Notes under the pieces: model-generated
What the model was told of the DNA's origin: nothing
Databases searched by the model: none
The model's input: only the letters and a program-made list of their open reading frames with translations
Shown here: positions 12,191-24,399 of the stretch, one piece after another
How the letters are laid out: every line of letters starts with the position of its first letter
Numbering within the stretch: position 1 is the first letter of the stretch
DNA from: Cryptomeria japonica
Taxonomy: Eukaryota; Streptophyta; Pinopsida; Cupressales; Cupressaceae
Length of the DNA stretch: 64,000 bases
Direction: 5' to 3'
Assembly (NCBI RefSeq): GCF_030272615.1
Contig: NC_081412.1
Coordinates: 474,743,657-474,807,656, forward strand
Program-made: the position numbers and the translations under genes

Positions 12191-15100
12191 ATTGAAGACA
12201 ACAATGAATGGGTAATTGATAGCAGTTGTTCACATCATATGACTGGAGATAAAGGGAAGTTTCTATCTTTGTAAGAATTTGATGGCGGTCTAGTTAGATT
12301 TGGATATGACAAAGCATGTATGATCAAAGGAAAAGGAACTATATTATTAGATGGTAAGAACAATACAGATAATATTTATTTTGTTGAAGGTTTAAAGCAT
12401 AATCTTTTGACTACAGGACAATTGGTGGATAAGGGATTTCAATTACAGTTCAAGGATGGAAAATGCAAAATCATTAATAGATCTAGTTTGGGGATTGCAA
12501 CTGGTACATAGACAAAAGGTAATATATTTCATTTGAACTCTGGTGAGAAGATATGTTTGATTACATAGATTGATGAGAGTTGGCTATGGCATAAAAGGTT
12601 GTGTCATGTGAATTTTGATCATATTGTAAAGATCAGTTCAACTAAGGCAATTAGAGATATACCTAAGATTATGAAGCCCTATAATCCGGTATGTAAAGAA
12701 TGTCAACTGGGGAAACAAGTCAAAACCTTTCTTAGGAGTATACAAGATAAATCTAATGATGTTCTTGATCTTATTCATACTGATTTGTGTGGCCCTACTA
12801 GAGTTAAAAGTTTTCAAGGTGATAGATATTTCATGCTAATCATGATGATTATTCTAGAATGACATGGGTTACTTTTCTAAAGGAAAAACCTGAGGCATTT
12901 GAAAAGTTTAAAATATTTAGGCTAAAGTGGAAACTAAGGTAGGATTGAAGATTAAATATTTGAGGGTAGATCATGGTGGAGAATTCACATCCGGTGAGTT
13001 TAATAACTTTTGTGAGAAGCATGGTATAAGGAGACAATTTCCTACTCCCCGGAAACCTTAGCAAAATGGAGTTGTGGAAAGGAAGAACAAAACTATCTTG
13101 GATGCTACTAGAACAATGATGATGGAAGCTACTCTACCTCATATCTACTAGAGAGAAGAGTGAGCATAGTGGTTTATACATTCAACATAGTACATATCAA
13201 AGGAGAAACCGGTAACACACCTTATGAATTGTGGTTTGGAAATACACCTACAGTTAAGTATTTAAGAATATTTGGTAGTAAATATTATATCAGGAGAGAT
13301 GATATCATTGACAAATTTGATCCTAGATGTGATGAAGGCATATTTCTTGGTTATTATAATGAAAGTAAGGCATATAGATGTTATAACAAGAGATTGCAAA
13401 GAATTGTGGAGAGTGCTAATGTCAAAGTGGATGAGTTGAATAGAGGTCAAAACAAAGTTTATGAGAAGGAACTAGTGGTAGAAATGATTATATCTAAACC
13501 AGTAGAATCTTTACTAGAACATAGTGTTGAGATAGTTACTCTAGTAGTACTAGAAAATTCTACAGTAACTAAAGAACCGAGAAGAGGAACAAAGAGTCAG
13601 AGGACTCCTAGGTATGTGAGATTGAATCATTTAGAAGATCATATCATTGGGGATAAGAACAATCAAGTAATGACAAGAAGAAGACTGGCAACTAATGAGG
13701 TATGTTTAATTTCACAAGTTGAACCGCTATCAGTAATTGAGGCATGTAAAGATGAATATTGGTTGAAAGCTATGGAAGAAGAATTAGATCATATTGACAA
13801 AAATAACACATGGACTTTGGTTCCTCGGCCTAAAAATAAGAATGTTATTGGAACTAAATGGGTTTTTAGAAATAAATTGAATGAGGATGGTCAAGTTATA
13901 AGGAATAAGGCTAGATTAGTTTTTAAAGTATATTCTTAGAAGGAAGGAATTGATTATGGAGAAACTTTTGCACCTGTAGCTAGGATTGAAGCTATAAGAT
14001 TATTTCTTGCCTATGCTGCTCATAAGAACTACAGAGTTTATCAGATGGATGTGAAGTGTGCATTTTTTAATAGGGATCTTGATGAGGAAGTTTATATTGA
14101 GCAACCTAATGGTTTTTCACTATCAAATGATACAAACATGGTTTGCAGATTAAGGAAAGCTTTATATGGATTGAAACAAGCACCTAGAGATTGATATGCA
14201 AGGTTGGATAAATATCTTTTGAACCTTGGTTTTACTAAGGGTAATGTTGATAGTAATTTATATTATTAAATCATTGATGATGATATACAGATTATTGAAG
14301 TATTTTTTGATGACAGTTTTTTTGGAGGTGAAGATATGTTATGCATGAAATTTTCTAAGAATATGGAGAATGAATTTGAAATGTCTATGATTGGGGAAAT
14401 GAAATTTTTCTTAGGTTTGCAGATTACTTAGACTGATAAAGGTATTTTCATCTGTAAAACTAAGTATGCTAAGGAATTGTTGAAGAAATTTAGTATGGGG
14501 GATTCTAAACTGGTAAGTACTCCTATGGTTACAAGTGAGAAATTGACAAGAAAAGATGTTTTTGCACTGGTAAATCCTACAAGATACAAATCTATGATTG
14601 GAGGTCTACTTTATTTGACTCAGACTAGGCCTGACATAATGAATGCTATTTGTATTGTATCAATTATTCAGAGTGATCCTAGAGAAAATCATGAGAGTGC
14701 GGTGGAAAGGATTTTTAGATACTTGCAAGGTACATCAGAATATGGTTTGTGGTACCCTAAGGATGATAACTTTACTTTATGTGCATATACAGATGTTGAT
14801 TGTGCTGGAGATGTTGATGATTGGAAAAATACTTTCGATGGAGCTTTCTTTCTTGGAAAGAAGTTGGTTTCATCGATCAAAAATAAATGGTCATGTACTT
14901 CTTTATCTACTATTGAAGCTAAGTATGTTGTTGTTGCTACTAACTGTACACAAGTTTTATGGATGAAGCAAATGTTGAAGGATATAAAGGTGGATTTTAA
15001 TGGACTGATAGTTATTCTTTTAGATAACTTTGCTGCTATTGACATATCAAAGAATCCGGTATTTTATTCTAAGACAAAGCACATATATATCAAGTATAAC

Positions 15101-15256
15101 CTTTTGAATGAAAATATGGAAGAAAATGAAGTTAGACTAGTTTATGTGAACACCAAAGAGTAGATTACAAATATTTTCACTAAACCTTTCCCTGAAGAAT
15201 CATTTGAGTACTTCAAAGATAGATTAGGGGTTTCTGCCACTCCCACAGAGAACTGA
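12191..15256 (+). pseudogene. Cop-A pol: protease, integrase, RT, RNase H
   Basis: The same frame continues from gag. The protease active-site region reads WVIDSSCSHHMTGD (~12211); the family motif is Asp-Ser-Gly, so the Gly is replaced by Ser. The integrase has an HHCC region ([22 protein letters not shown]), the first Asp in HTDLCGP, the second in DDYSRM (reached through a local frameshift near 12840) and an intact Glu in NGVVERKN (~13070). RT follows, with [26 protein letters not shown] and a catalytic FFDDS box near 14310. RNase H shows the AYTDVD and STIEAKY motifs and LLDNFAAID. The protein ends at 15256. About ten stops, mostly TAG, inactivate it. Confidence 0.9.
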
Positions 15257-15656
15257 TTGATGTGATTTGGCATCAGTTCAGTATGCATTATCAAAGATGT
15301 TTCTCATTTTGGCACTCATGTGGGGATTCTACTGCTCAGGGGGAGTAGTTAGCTTTGTGTTTCAATTGTTTATGTTTTTGCTTTGATATTTTTCTCAGAT
15401 TTCTAGCATTGATGTCAAAGAGGGAGAGATATTCATGTGAAAAACAAAAACAAAGGGGGAGAGATATATGTATAATTTAGAGATTTACAAAGATATCATT
15501 CACAGGGGGATTTTGGTCTTTGTTTTAGAAATTCATTTCTACTTCTGTATATGGGAGATTGTTGGATGTCTTTCATTACGGGAGACTTGTTTGGCATTTC
15601 TTGGTACTTAGATGTTTTTCACATCTATTATTGCCATTAATGCCAATGGGGGAGAT

Positions 15657-15850
15657 TGTTGGCCATTTGGTGGAATTGATGATGCGTTTCATTTATGATT
15701 GTCATTGATGCCAACACTAGTTGTTTGGATGCTTTACTGACACCCTTCTCATCCTAGTAGGATGAGTAGTTTCAGGTTGGTTTGGATCTGGCATGATTCG
15801 GTAGGCTCTAGTATGATTTGGTTATTGACTTGGCTTATTCATGATACTCA
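15657..15850 (+). repeat. Truncated 3' LTR of Cop-A
   Basis: It starts TGTTGGCC after a polypurine tract (aatgggggagat, 15645-15656) and matches the first ~195 bp of the 5' LTR (5842 onward) up to tcatgatactca. After 15850 the sequence is Gyp-C. The remaining ~1.05 kb of LTR expected from the 5' copy is absent, so a deletion ends here. Confidence 0.85.
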
Positions 15851-16911
15851 ACACTCTATGGTGGCTAAGAGGGGACACTCTATTGTGATCTATCTCCATG
15901 CACAAAGTTTAGACCCTAAAAATTCTTCTTCTGATATCATTGACCACCTCAAAAAGAAGAAGGATAACTCCTAGCCTGTCTTGAGAACTGTGACTAAGCA
16001 CCTCTCACAACCGATCCTGAAGTTGGAGCACTAGCATCTTGTGAACTTGACGTACCTCTTGATGCCAAGGAGAACTTCTCCTTAATCAAATGTGCCTTCT
16101 CCATAGCTACCTACATATGCTTGGGTTCAAGAACCCGAACATTACCACCAATGCGGTCATTACAACCTCTAACGAAATGTTGCACAAGCATCACACCATC
16201 ATCTGCAATCCCAGAGTATTTCTTAAGCTTAAATGATTTCTTCTCATACTACTCAACTATCATGTTACACTACCTCAAATCATGGAAATCATCAGTCCTA
16301 TGCTACATCCAAAGATCTAATAGAAAACAAGAACAAAAATGCTCAAGGAACAACTCCCATGATATTGTCGCAATATCCAGATGAAGCTTCTACTCCTCCA
16401 TATGCCACCAAGTGGAAGAAAAATCTTGAAGATGCATAATCACACATCTAGCCTTAGTCTTACTACCATGTAGATGCATGGAAAAACATCTACCCATATC
16501 AAGAAACCAAGTCTCCTCCTCCAAACCATTGCTAGAACCATCAAAAGTAAGGGGATGAGCATTAAGGAGATCTCTCATATAACAAGCTATAACTGCCTTC
16601 TGATCCACTACCACATCTTATCTCATATGAGGTGAACATGAATGCTCCCTCTCATGCTCTTTATACTCAACTCTATCCTCATGACTAGAATGATGAGACT
16701 CCTCCTAACGATTCTCCTCTTGTCGTGGACCCAATTGCTCAAGGAGATTTTGAAGTGTCGTAACCAACTATGGAATCACATCTTCACCTCCTTGATTATA
16801 TTTTTTCTGATCCTCATGGTGTGACTCTTTAGAAACCTTTGGATGAGGATTCCATTGACTACCCATATGACCACCATGACAACGACCATGATCTCTACCT
16901 CTACAAGGCAT
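15851..16911 (-). pseudogene. Gyp-C gag
   Basis: On the minus strand the likely start codon is at 16911 (MPCRGRDHGRCHGG, an Arg/Gly/His-rich start). A retrotransposon gag core follows: HPLTFDGSSNGLEEETWFLDM near 16550, SKTKARCVIMHLQDFSSTWW near 16430, then KLKKYSGIADDGVMLVQHF and RVLEPKHM near 16140. The C-terminus becomes Ser-rich and then unreadable toward the Cop-A junction. Several stops interrupt it. The protein would be the capsid/nucleocapsid precursor of the element whose pol end lies at 4127-5841. Confidence 0.8.
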
Positions 16912-17060
16912 TTTGTCTAGCCAAGATGTAAAAGATACTATAAGAAAGAATTTAGGGCAACAAAGAAAAAGAAATAACAAGTAGGGAAAAACCATTGGAC
17001 TACCTCATGTGAAATATGCTAACAAGTACAATGGGCTCATATGAAACCAGAGTACCAAAT

Positions 17061-18533
17061 GTATGAACCTAATGCTAATACCATATGTACTACACACCAA
17101 AATACCCTAGAGAAATAAACTAAAAATCTACTATCAAATGGAGATGATTTTTTTAAAATAAACATCTAAATTACACTATGATAACATTAACATACATCAA
17201 TATAACTTCAACTAATTGCATGATCACATATAATAAATATGTATAAAACAAATATTGTATATTACACAAGCGGATTAATTCTTTCTAAACATCCACACAT
17301 TCCAAATATACTCTTGCATACACATCCATTCCCTAGTGTATTTTAACGTTACCACTTGACATTATTCTAACATAACATTTATCTATCTGGAAGATCATAT
17401 TGTATTATCCCTTAACCATTTACTTTTCATGCTTCTAAAACAAAATCAACACTTATGCATAAATCATTCACATTGCAATCTCTATGAAAGCATTCTAGAA
17501 TTCATTTAACCATTTGATCACAATAATCTCCCAATAACTCAAGTAGGAATGAATGAAACCATTCTATTCTTTCCATCATTTATTCTAAAGAATGACATAA
17601 CATAATTCCATCTCATAAATGAAAATGAAACTCAAATACATATAAACTATCTCATTCCACTTTCACATAGATCTTATTAACTCATATTACATTAAGAACT
17701 TCCAATACATCAAGGAATTATTCTCCTAATCACTACATCATCTCCTATTACAATTTCGTTTACAATTACATATAGATACCTATTACAAAGATGCATAATT
17801 TCTTTTACATATTCAAATTATTATGATACAATATGTTCTTTCCATTAACATAGAAATCATCTCTAAAGAATAATCACATGAAGAAACTAAGAATCCACAC
17901 ACACTACATCCAAGAAGAATATGCAAATGGAAGAAGGCTTCAAACCACCTAACCATGTGGAACCAACAAGGAACCATCCCCCGTGCTAGGAGATGAAAAA
18001 GGTTCCAACTCACACTCATGACCTAAGCTAAAACCTACCAATTAAAGAATACAATATGACTCACAAGACTTCAACATAGGAAATATAACATCAAATGCAT
18101 CACACGGTTAATTCAAATCAAATAAATCTTCCAGAGGAAAAATCAACAACATAGGCATATGGATAATGGACACATGTAGGGCAAGATTTTCTTCACATGC
18201 TATCCTCACAGAAAAAGGGACAAAGCCTTACCCTGATAAACATGTGGAACCATCTCAACCTTGGATCCATTCAAGAGAGATTGGTTTACCACTCCAATGG
18301 TCTTCCCAATCTCATCCCGAGCGCGCATGCTTCTAGGGAAATGAGGTGGGGCCAAGACCAATAATTATCTTGTTTAGTGAATTCCTAAATACCCAAACCA
18401 ATTAATCAATTATTATGGTTAACTCTTTCAATTACAAATAACCTCTTCATGTGGTTCCATCGAGTCTAGACCCCCTCCTAGAGGCCTAATGCTCAAGACC
18501 CTAGTCCACACATGAAAGAGCCGACTCTCCCTA
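17061..18533. other. Noncoding region upstream of Gyp-C gag, possibly its 5' LTR
   Basis: AT-rich sequence with no protein-like frame. Its position, directly upstream of Gyp-C gag on the minus strand, is where that element's 5' LTR should be. On the minus strand the sequence ends ...TTCATACA at 17060 and is followed by TTTGGTACTCTGG, a weak primer-binding-site match. I found no matching LTR copy on the other side. The last ~350 bases (18180-18533) are less AT-rich. TRG-D inserted at its right end. Confidence 0.35.
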
Positions 18534-18538
18534 CCATG

Positions 18539-19439
18539 TGTTGGCAATTGACACTCATTTGATTGGTTTCAATATGTTGTCATTGATGGAAACATGTTTC
18601 GGCTTTCATATTTTGGTTTGGATGAATACCGACAAACACTTCATTGGCACTGATAGGTATCTTCACCAGTTGAGAGGAATTCTTTGGTTACTGGCATTGT
18701 AGGCCGACATGAATTCATCAGGTTATCAGTATTGGAGGCTGACATCATTTTGGGAGATCTGGCATCGACAATTTATTTTGATATTTATGTATATATGTTA
18801 TTGAGTTGACATATATATTCACTTTGTAATTATCTATGTAATCCGACATAAGGCATGATGAATTGTAAGGGTATATAGGTCAGTTGATTAGATCATTTTT
18901 TAATATGTAAGAGTGTGAAGAATATGCAAGATATGTGAGAGAGATCATGTACGTGAGGACAATTATGTAAGAGGTTATTCTAGTAAGGGTTTAGGGTTTC
19001 AGACCAGAATAGACAAAGCTTACCCAAAACTGTATTCAAGCAGAGATGATGCTATCATTAAAGTTCACTCATTTCTCCAGATTGTAGTCTAGATTTGTAT
19101 GTGGAAGTGAGGCTCCTTTTATGATTGAGTAGTGTGCTCTAGGTTGTAAGCCTTCCTGCAAGTGCAGGCCCCAATATTTTGTAATATCTTTTCATATGGC
19201 CAGTTGATTGATATTGTGGGTCACAAATCCCACTGTGGTTTTTCCTCTTTGATTTTTTCCACAAATAATTTTGTGTCATGGTATTCATTTGTGTGATTGG
19301 CTTATTGATTTCTTTACTTCTTTCAATATTATATGTACCGATATACCGGTTGGTGAATGCATGTTTTGATAAGGTTAAATTTGAACATTCTGGTAGACCA
19401 TTGATTCACCCCCCCTCTCAGTGTTCTTGGATTCCAACT
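18539..19439 (+). repeat. 5' LTR of TRG-D
   Basis: 901 bp, starting TGTTGGCAATTG. It ends CCAACT where the other LTR has CCAACA, so the last base is mutated. A TATA-like string (tatatag) lies at 18872-18878. Near the end are the GTGGG-CCCAC hairpin followed by GGTTTTTCC, and the TGATTCACCCCCCCTCTCAGT block. Confidence 0.9.
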
Positions 19440-19506
19440 ATTCATATCAAAGCCTTGTGCCTCAAAGGAAGTTTAACAGCTTGAGGAAGATCCTAAATCC
19501 GAATCC

Positions 19507-20619
19507 ATGGATATGAGTTTGGAGAAGCAACTTTAGGTATCACTTGAAGATTATGATGTTGAAAGCATGAAGAATATGAAGTTACAAGATGAATTAAATT
19601 CTTCTTAGGAATTCATTCTTATCCTATAGGAGAGGCTATCATCTGTTCAAGCTAGGAGGAAGGAACTTTTGCAGAATAAGGATAATGAAGAGAAAGATGC
19701 CCTTAATGAGAAATGTCATAAGCTAAGTTAGGAGGAAATGGTCATGAGGAATGAAATGCAAGCCTTAACTATGAGGATGTCAAAGGAGATTGAGGATTAG
19801 AAAAAGAAGGAATAAAATCTTGCTATATCTCTGAAAGAAAAATTTGAAGAATTCTCCCAGTTGGTTCATGAGAATGAGATGTTGAGAACTGATTTAGTAC
19901 AATCCTTGAGTAATGAACAAGAACTTGAAAGACAAATGATAATTCTGAGAGATGATCTAACTGCTGCAAGCTGTGAGTACAAAGAAAAATTTAAGGTTGG
20001 TTCAACACAACTTGATGAGTTATTGAAAAGTCAAAGACAAAATGGAGATACCACTGGACTTGGATTTGAACAAGGTGAGAGCTCTGTTACTACAAACAAG
20101 GATCAAAACTAGAAGGCACTGGTAAGGCAGCTTAATGCTTACAAATTTAATGGTAGATGCTTTGTTTGTAATAAATTTGGTCACATGGCTAGGGAATGTA
20201 GAAATAGAGAAAATCAAAACTATAATTCTACTCCTGATCAATATTCTAAATGTAATAAGTATGGTCGTAAGATAGAAGATTGCAGAATGAATGTTAAATT
20301 TTATGCATGTGGAAAATTTGGACATATGGCTAATTAGTGCAAGTCAAGTAATTATATCAGTTTTAGCAAAGAAATTCAAAAGAATAATGTTACATGTAAT
20401 GCATGCAATGAGTTTGGACATATTGCTAAGTTTTTTAGAAGCATAAATCCATTAGTTAACAATGAGAAAGGAAAAGAGAAGACCAATGAAATCCAACAAG
20501 ATCATATGAAGAAATGGGTGAGGAAGTTAGAAGATCAATCAATAGATGGAAATGCTCTGGTTACTCAACTAATAGAGGAGGTTGCTCGTGCACTGACAGG
20601 AAGCTCATTTGGTAACTAA
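19507..20619 (+). pseudogene. TRG-D gag-like protein: coiled coil plus four zinc knuckles
   Basis: The ATG at 19507 lies shortly after the primer-binding site and frame 1 runs to a stop at 20619 with about eight internal stops. The N-terminal ~200 residues are charged and coiled-coil-like (QLVHENEMLRTDL, QELERQMIILRDDL). Four CCHC knuckles follow. The first (CFVCNKFGHMAREC, ~20160) is intact; the second has lost a Cys and the His, the third its first Cys, and the fourth its last Cys. Alignment with TRG-B is clear across the whole length, including NGDTTGLGFEQGESS. Expected role: RNA packaging. A knuckle array of four is larger than the single knuckle of Cop-A, Cop-E and Cop-G gag. Confidence 0.75.
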
Positions 20620-20986
20620 GGAAGATGCCTTAGGGGTAGGCAAAATTCATGACAATACTTCTTATTCCCCGGGAAGAGGTTCTAGAAGATGTTCTAGACA
20701 TAGCAGATGCTTATTTGACCTGGAGATATTAGATTGAGATCTGCTATCTTTCACCAGAAGTCATTCATATCAATGACTGATTAGGGTTTTTCTTGGAGGT
20801 TAAAAGGTTGAATTCACTTAATTTTTATCACTTTGCATTCAAAGTGATTCAGAGCGATTTAGAGTGATTCAGAGCGAGTCTAAGGCAATTCGATGCGATC
20901 GATATCTTCTTGAGCGATCTCACCAGCGATCGGAAGAGTTCTTAAGGTTTTCACAGACAACTATTCATAGGTTTTTATCTTTCATC

Positions 20987-23900
20987 ATGGAAGCAAGATC
21001 ATCATCTGCACCTACTTTTATTACAAATACTACTATTGTTGAGGTCAAGCAACATCCTAGGCCTATTTTTAAGCGATATCTGCATATAGCCACCTTGGAT
21101 GATTTGGTTGGTGCTTTCTTCTGTGTCCCATAAGGAGTCGTATATGTTGAAGATATCAAAGCTTACATTCACTATCATATTAAGGATTTGGGAACTGGAG
21201 ATATTAAGAGAATGTATATGAATGAATTAACTGGATATTCTGGAAAGATTAAGCTCAAGTATCAGCATATTGAGGATCTATGGTTTACCGACATTTTGGA
21301 TATTCCTAAATTTGAGGATGAGATTGTTAGATATGTTTTAAGCAGAGTGCATGGAGAATTCATCTAGTTGGACAAACCAGATAAGATCTCGAAGGAGGTC
21401 ATCAAGGCAATCACTGGTTTGCCACAGATTAGGCAACATCCAAAGAAGAAGGTTTCTAATGATCAGGTCAACAAAATCACCAACGCAACATCAGACAAGC
21501 GATCAATCAGGGTTAGTACTATCACCGACAAAGATATCAGATTTAGAAGAATGATTATTGTTTACAAGGTAACTCAATCAAACCACCTGAATTATGTTTC
21601 TAGTTCCTACATTTATGCAACACATAAGATGATGAGGGAAAATGAGAAGTTAGATCTTTGTGGATGGATGTTAGATGAATTGTTAATTAATCTAGGGAAG
21701 ATCAAAGGAGAGAAGAAGGGAACATTTCGGTATGGAAATATTATTGTTTGTTTGATGTTATTTTTCATTAATGAAACTCCTAGTTTTGGGAAGAGACAAT
21801 GGGCATTTGATATCCTGGTAGGAAGGAAATTGAAACAATCCATTGTGAGTTTGGGTAGTCAGTGAGATGACAAAGTATGGGGTTACTTTAAGGCATTCTA
21901 GAAGGCTATGAATTCTAGGGAGAGGGCTCTAAAGAAAATTGTTGAGAAATACTCAACTGAGATATGCTTCATGGTTAAGCAAGATGAAACTTTGATGGAA
22001 GAGATGGGTTATGAAGATGCACAGATTCTAGATTCTTATGCACAATTGCTAATTGATGCACCTATTGATGAATTTGAAAAAACCTTTGGTACTGCTAAGA
22101 AGAAAAATAAAGAGGTTGAAACTGAGTTTAATCGGAAAAAGAGGGAGAAGCAATAGGGCAAGGCAAGCAAGTTTGTGGAACAGGTATCTCAGGACATCAA
22201 GGCATTAATTAATGTTGTTCTGGGAAAAGGAAGGAAGAGGAAAGAACTTGAGATTTTTATTGAGCCTATTCCACCAGAATCTGGATCTGATGATGACACA
22301 ACCTTCGCATCCAAGAGGGTATTAAGGAAGAAAACTGAAGAGACTAAGGTGGAAGCAAAGAAGCAACTAGTTAGGAAAGTTACAATTAGGGTACAGGCAC
22401 ATAAACTAGCTCGAAAGGGAACATTTTCTACCCCATCTGATACTGGAAGAAGAAAGAATATGGATGACACTGATATTACACTTGTATCCAGTAATGTAAC
22501 TATTATTCCACCCAAGACTTGTGCAAAATTAGTAGATGAAATAACTAAGGATGGTATGTTGAAGATGTAAAACTTTATTATGAGCATTTGGATGATGATG
22601 ATAGAGAGAAGTTGAGGAAGTAGTTTATTGTATTTGGATATATATAAGAATGCCTTGTTATAAATTGAAAATCAAATACCAGCATAGTTATATGACAAAT
22701 TAGATGCTAGAAGATTATCAGCAATGGAGGAGGACAAGTATATAAAGGTTCAAGATTTTTTTTCTACTTTTGTAGCTATTACTCCAGAGGAATTGGACAT
22801 GACTCTTGAGGTTGCGGCTAGGAAAATATTTCACAGCAAGTACAGGATAGTCATCCTTATGTTAGGTAGGGTTAATGAGATAGTCAAGGAGACCCATAAG
22901 ACATGGGTTCAATTCTTTGTAGAAAACCATGGGTTTTATACTTCATCGAAGGTTAAAATTGATACTATAGACATCCCGGTTGAAGGGAAAGGTAAAGGTA
23001 TAATCGGTACCTCATCTACAATTTTGAAAAATATTAAGATATTAAATATAGAGCCCCCAATAGAAACTAATGTACAAGAAAATGTTGAGATAACAATAGA
23101 ATCAGAGAGTGTACAAGTTACTAATTTTGAGGACAATAGTCCTTCAGATCTAAGTGTATAGGTTGAGGTCATAGTTCATAAGGAGTAATTGGCAGTAACT
23201 AATACTGCACCAAGTGGTGAAGCCATCGATGCAAGAGAGGAAGATATAAAAGTTAAACCATTAGAGGAGAAGAAAGACAAATCTAGAAGGGAACTAGTAG
23301 TGAGCCCATCATTGTTGTCAATCGACACCTCACAGGTTGAACATAAAAGCATAACTAAGATGAGTTATATTGAGCTCATGATGATGGCTGCATAGAATAT
23401 GATGAAGGAAGGATCTATGGACAAAGGATTTATTGATCAATGTGTCACTATTTTGTAGAGACTTGTTCCAGAGTGCAAATTTGACAAAAAAGCAATCCCG
23501 TCTAGCAAGCTTAAGATAATCACAAAGCACATTTCAAATGAATTTTAATCTTTACAGCAGATATCAAACCGGTAGGCACTGGAGAGGTTTACACAAGCCA
23601 AGAGAGCAACATTTGATCAGATGATTAAGTCCAACAAGAATGAGATTAATGATAAGCTGAAGTTGATTGATAATGCATTAAGGCAGTGTACTAATATTTA
23701 TAGAGTATGTTGTAACATAGCTTTACTTTCAGCATGTTTAGATAAAATAATTAAGGACACTCAAGAGAAGATTGTAGGCATAGTCAATTCTTTTGATGGA
23801 TCAAATTATTTGACTACATCTATTGATGGTCAGATTTTGGTTTTGGAAGCCCTAGTTTTAGCTCTTGAGAGGGATAAATATAAAATCACAAGGAAAGATA

Positions 23901-24085
23901 GAGGTCTTAAAGGATTGGTGAGTCACCGGTTAGACTCATTAAGTGTATATAAGAAGGAATGTATTGATATGGTTGGTAAGCCCACACCTACAGAACTTAA
24001 GGATAGAGATTCATATGCCCATATGCTTAATGGACTTGTATCTATTTCTAGCACACTCAAATCAGGTTGGGATACCTATCTATAG
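20987..24085 (+). pseudogene. TRG-D second ORF: central domain of unknown function plus C-terminal coiled coil
   Basis: After a ~370-base gap containing short tandem repeats, an ATG at 20987 opens about 1,030 codons in frame 2, with around a dozen stops and one local frameshift pair near 22550-22700. Residues ~1-300 form a folded-looking domain (KDIRFRRMIIVYKVTQSNHL, KGTFRYGNIIVCLMLFFIN, KRQWAFDILVGRKLKQS). A Lys-rich middle (KRKELEIFIEP, RVLRKKTEETKVEAKKQ) and an acidic linker follow, then a coiled coil (23621-24085) that aligns with the end of the TRG-B protein. I do not recognise the central domain with certainty. It is reminiscent of the second ORFs of non-autonomous plant retroelements and of the ORF in the Tat-I LTR (FRWNSLLMHMFLFKG). 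Confidence 0.6.
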
Positions 24086-24399
24086 CTTTTGGAGAAAGCC
24101 TATCTTGAAATTTTCAAATATATTCAGCTCCGTTAAGGTATTTTGGGACATTCTTTGTACAGTCTTCCATTCTTTGTCACGGTTTTTGGTATTTTTTTTG
24201 GCATTGATGTCAAAGGGGGAGTATAGGTAAAAAGCATATTCTTGGCATTGAGAGATATGGAGGTATGGATTATTTTTGTATTGATCATGATCTTAGTTGG
24301 ATATTCAGCTCAGGGAGAGTAGTCTCATGATGAAACCGACAGATGGAAACAATTATCATTTTTCACATGAGTGTTGTCATCAATGCCAAAGGAAGAGAT

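Larger units (their letters stand above)
5842..15850 (+). mobile_element. Cop-A: Ty1/copia element with split 5' LTR and truncated 3' LTR
   Basis: A copia element with the order 5' LTR, tRNA-Met-type primer-binding site (attggtatcaaagc at 10975), gag, protease, integrase, RT, RNase H, polypurine tract (15645-15656) and 3' LTR. TRG-B sits inside the 5' LTR. The 3' LTR stops being recognisable after about 194 bp, at 15850, where Gyp-C sequence begins. Putting integrase before RT is diagnostic of Ty1/copia. The polyprotein stays mostly in frame 2 but has about a dozen stops and local compensating frameshifts, so the copy is dead. Confidence 0.9.
4108..17060 (-). mobile_element. Gyp-C: Ty3/gypsy element, split by Cop-A and internally deleted
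   Basis: Two minus-strand gypsy fragments abut the two ends of Cop-A: RNase H, integrase and chromodomain-like tail at 4127-5841, and gag at 15851-16911. Orientation and order (gag on the right, pol end on the left) fit a single element interrupted by Cop-A. The end of gag, the protease and nearly all of RT are missing, so a deletion must have removed them together with most of Cop-A's 3' LTR. A possible primer-binding region lies just after 17060 on the minus strand, but it is degenerate. Treating the halves as one element is inference from position and orientation. Confidence 0.65.

Noticed and set aside
21368-21865. Host gene exon in TRG-D
   Set aside because: It lies between LTRs with a perfect target duplication, in one frame with other element-encoded segments; no exon-intron structure is seen.
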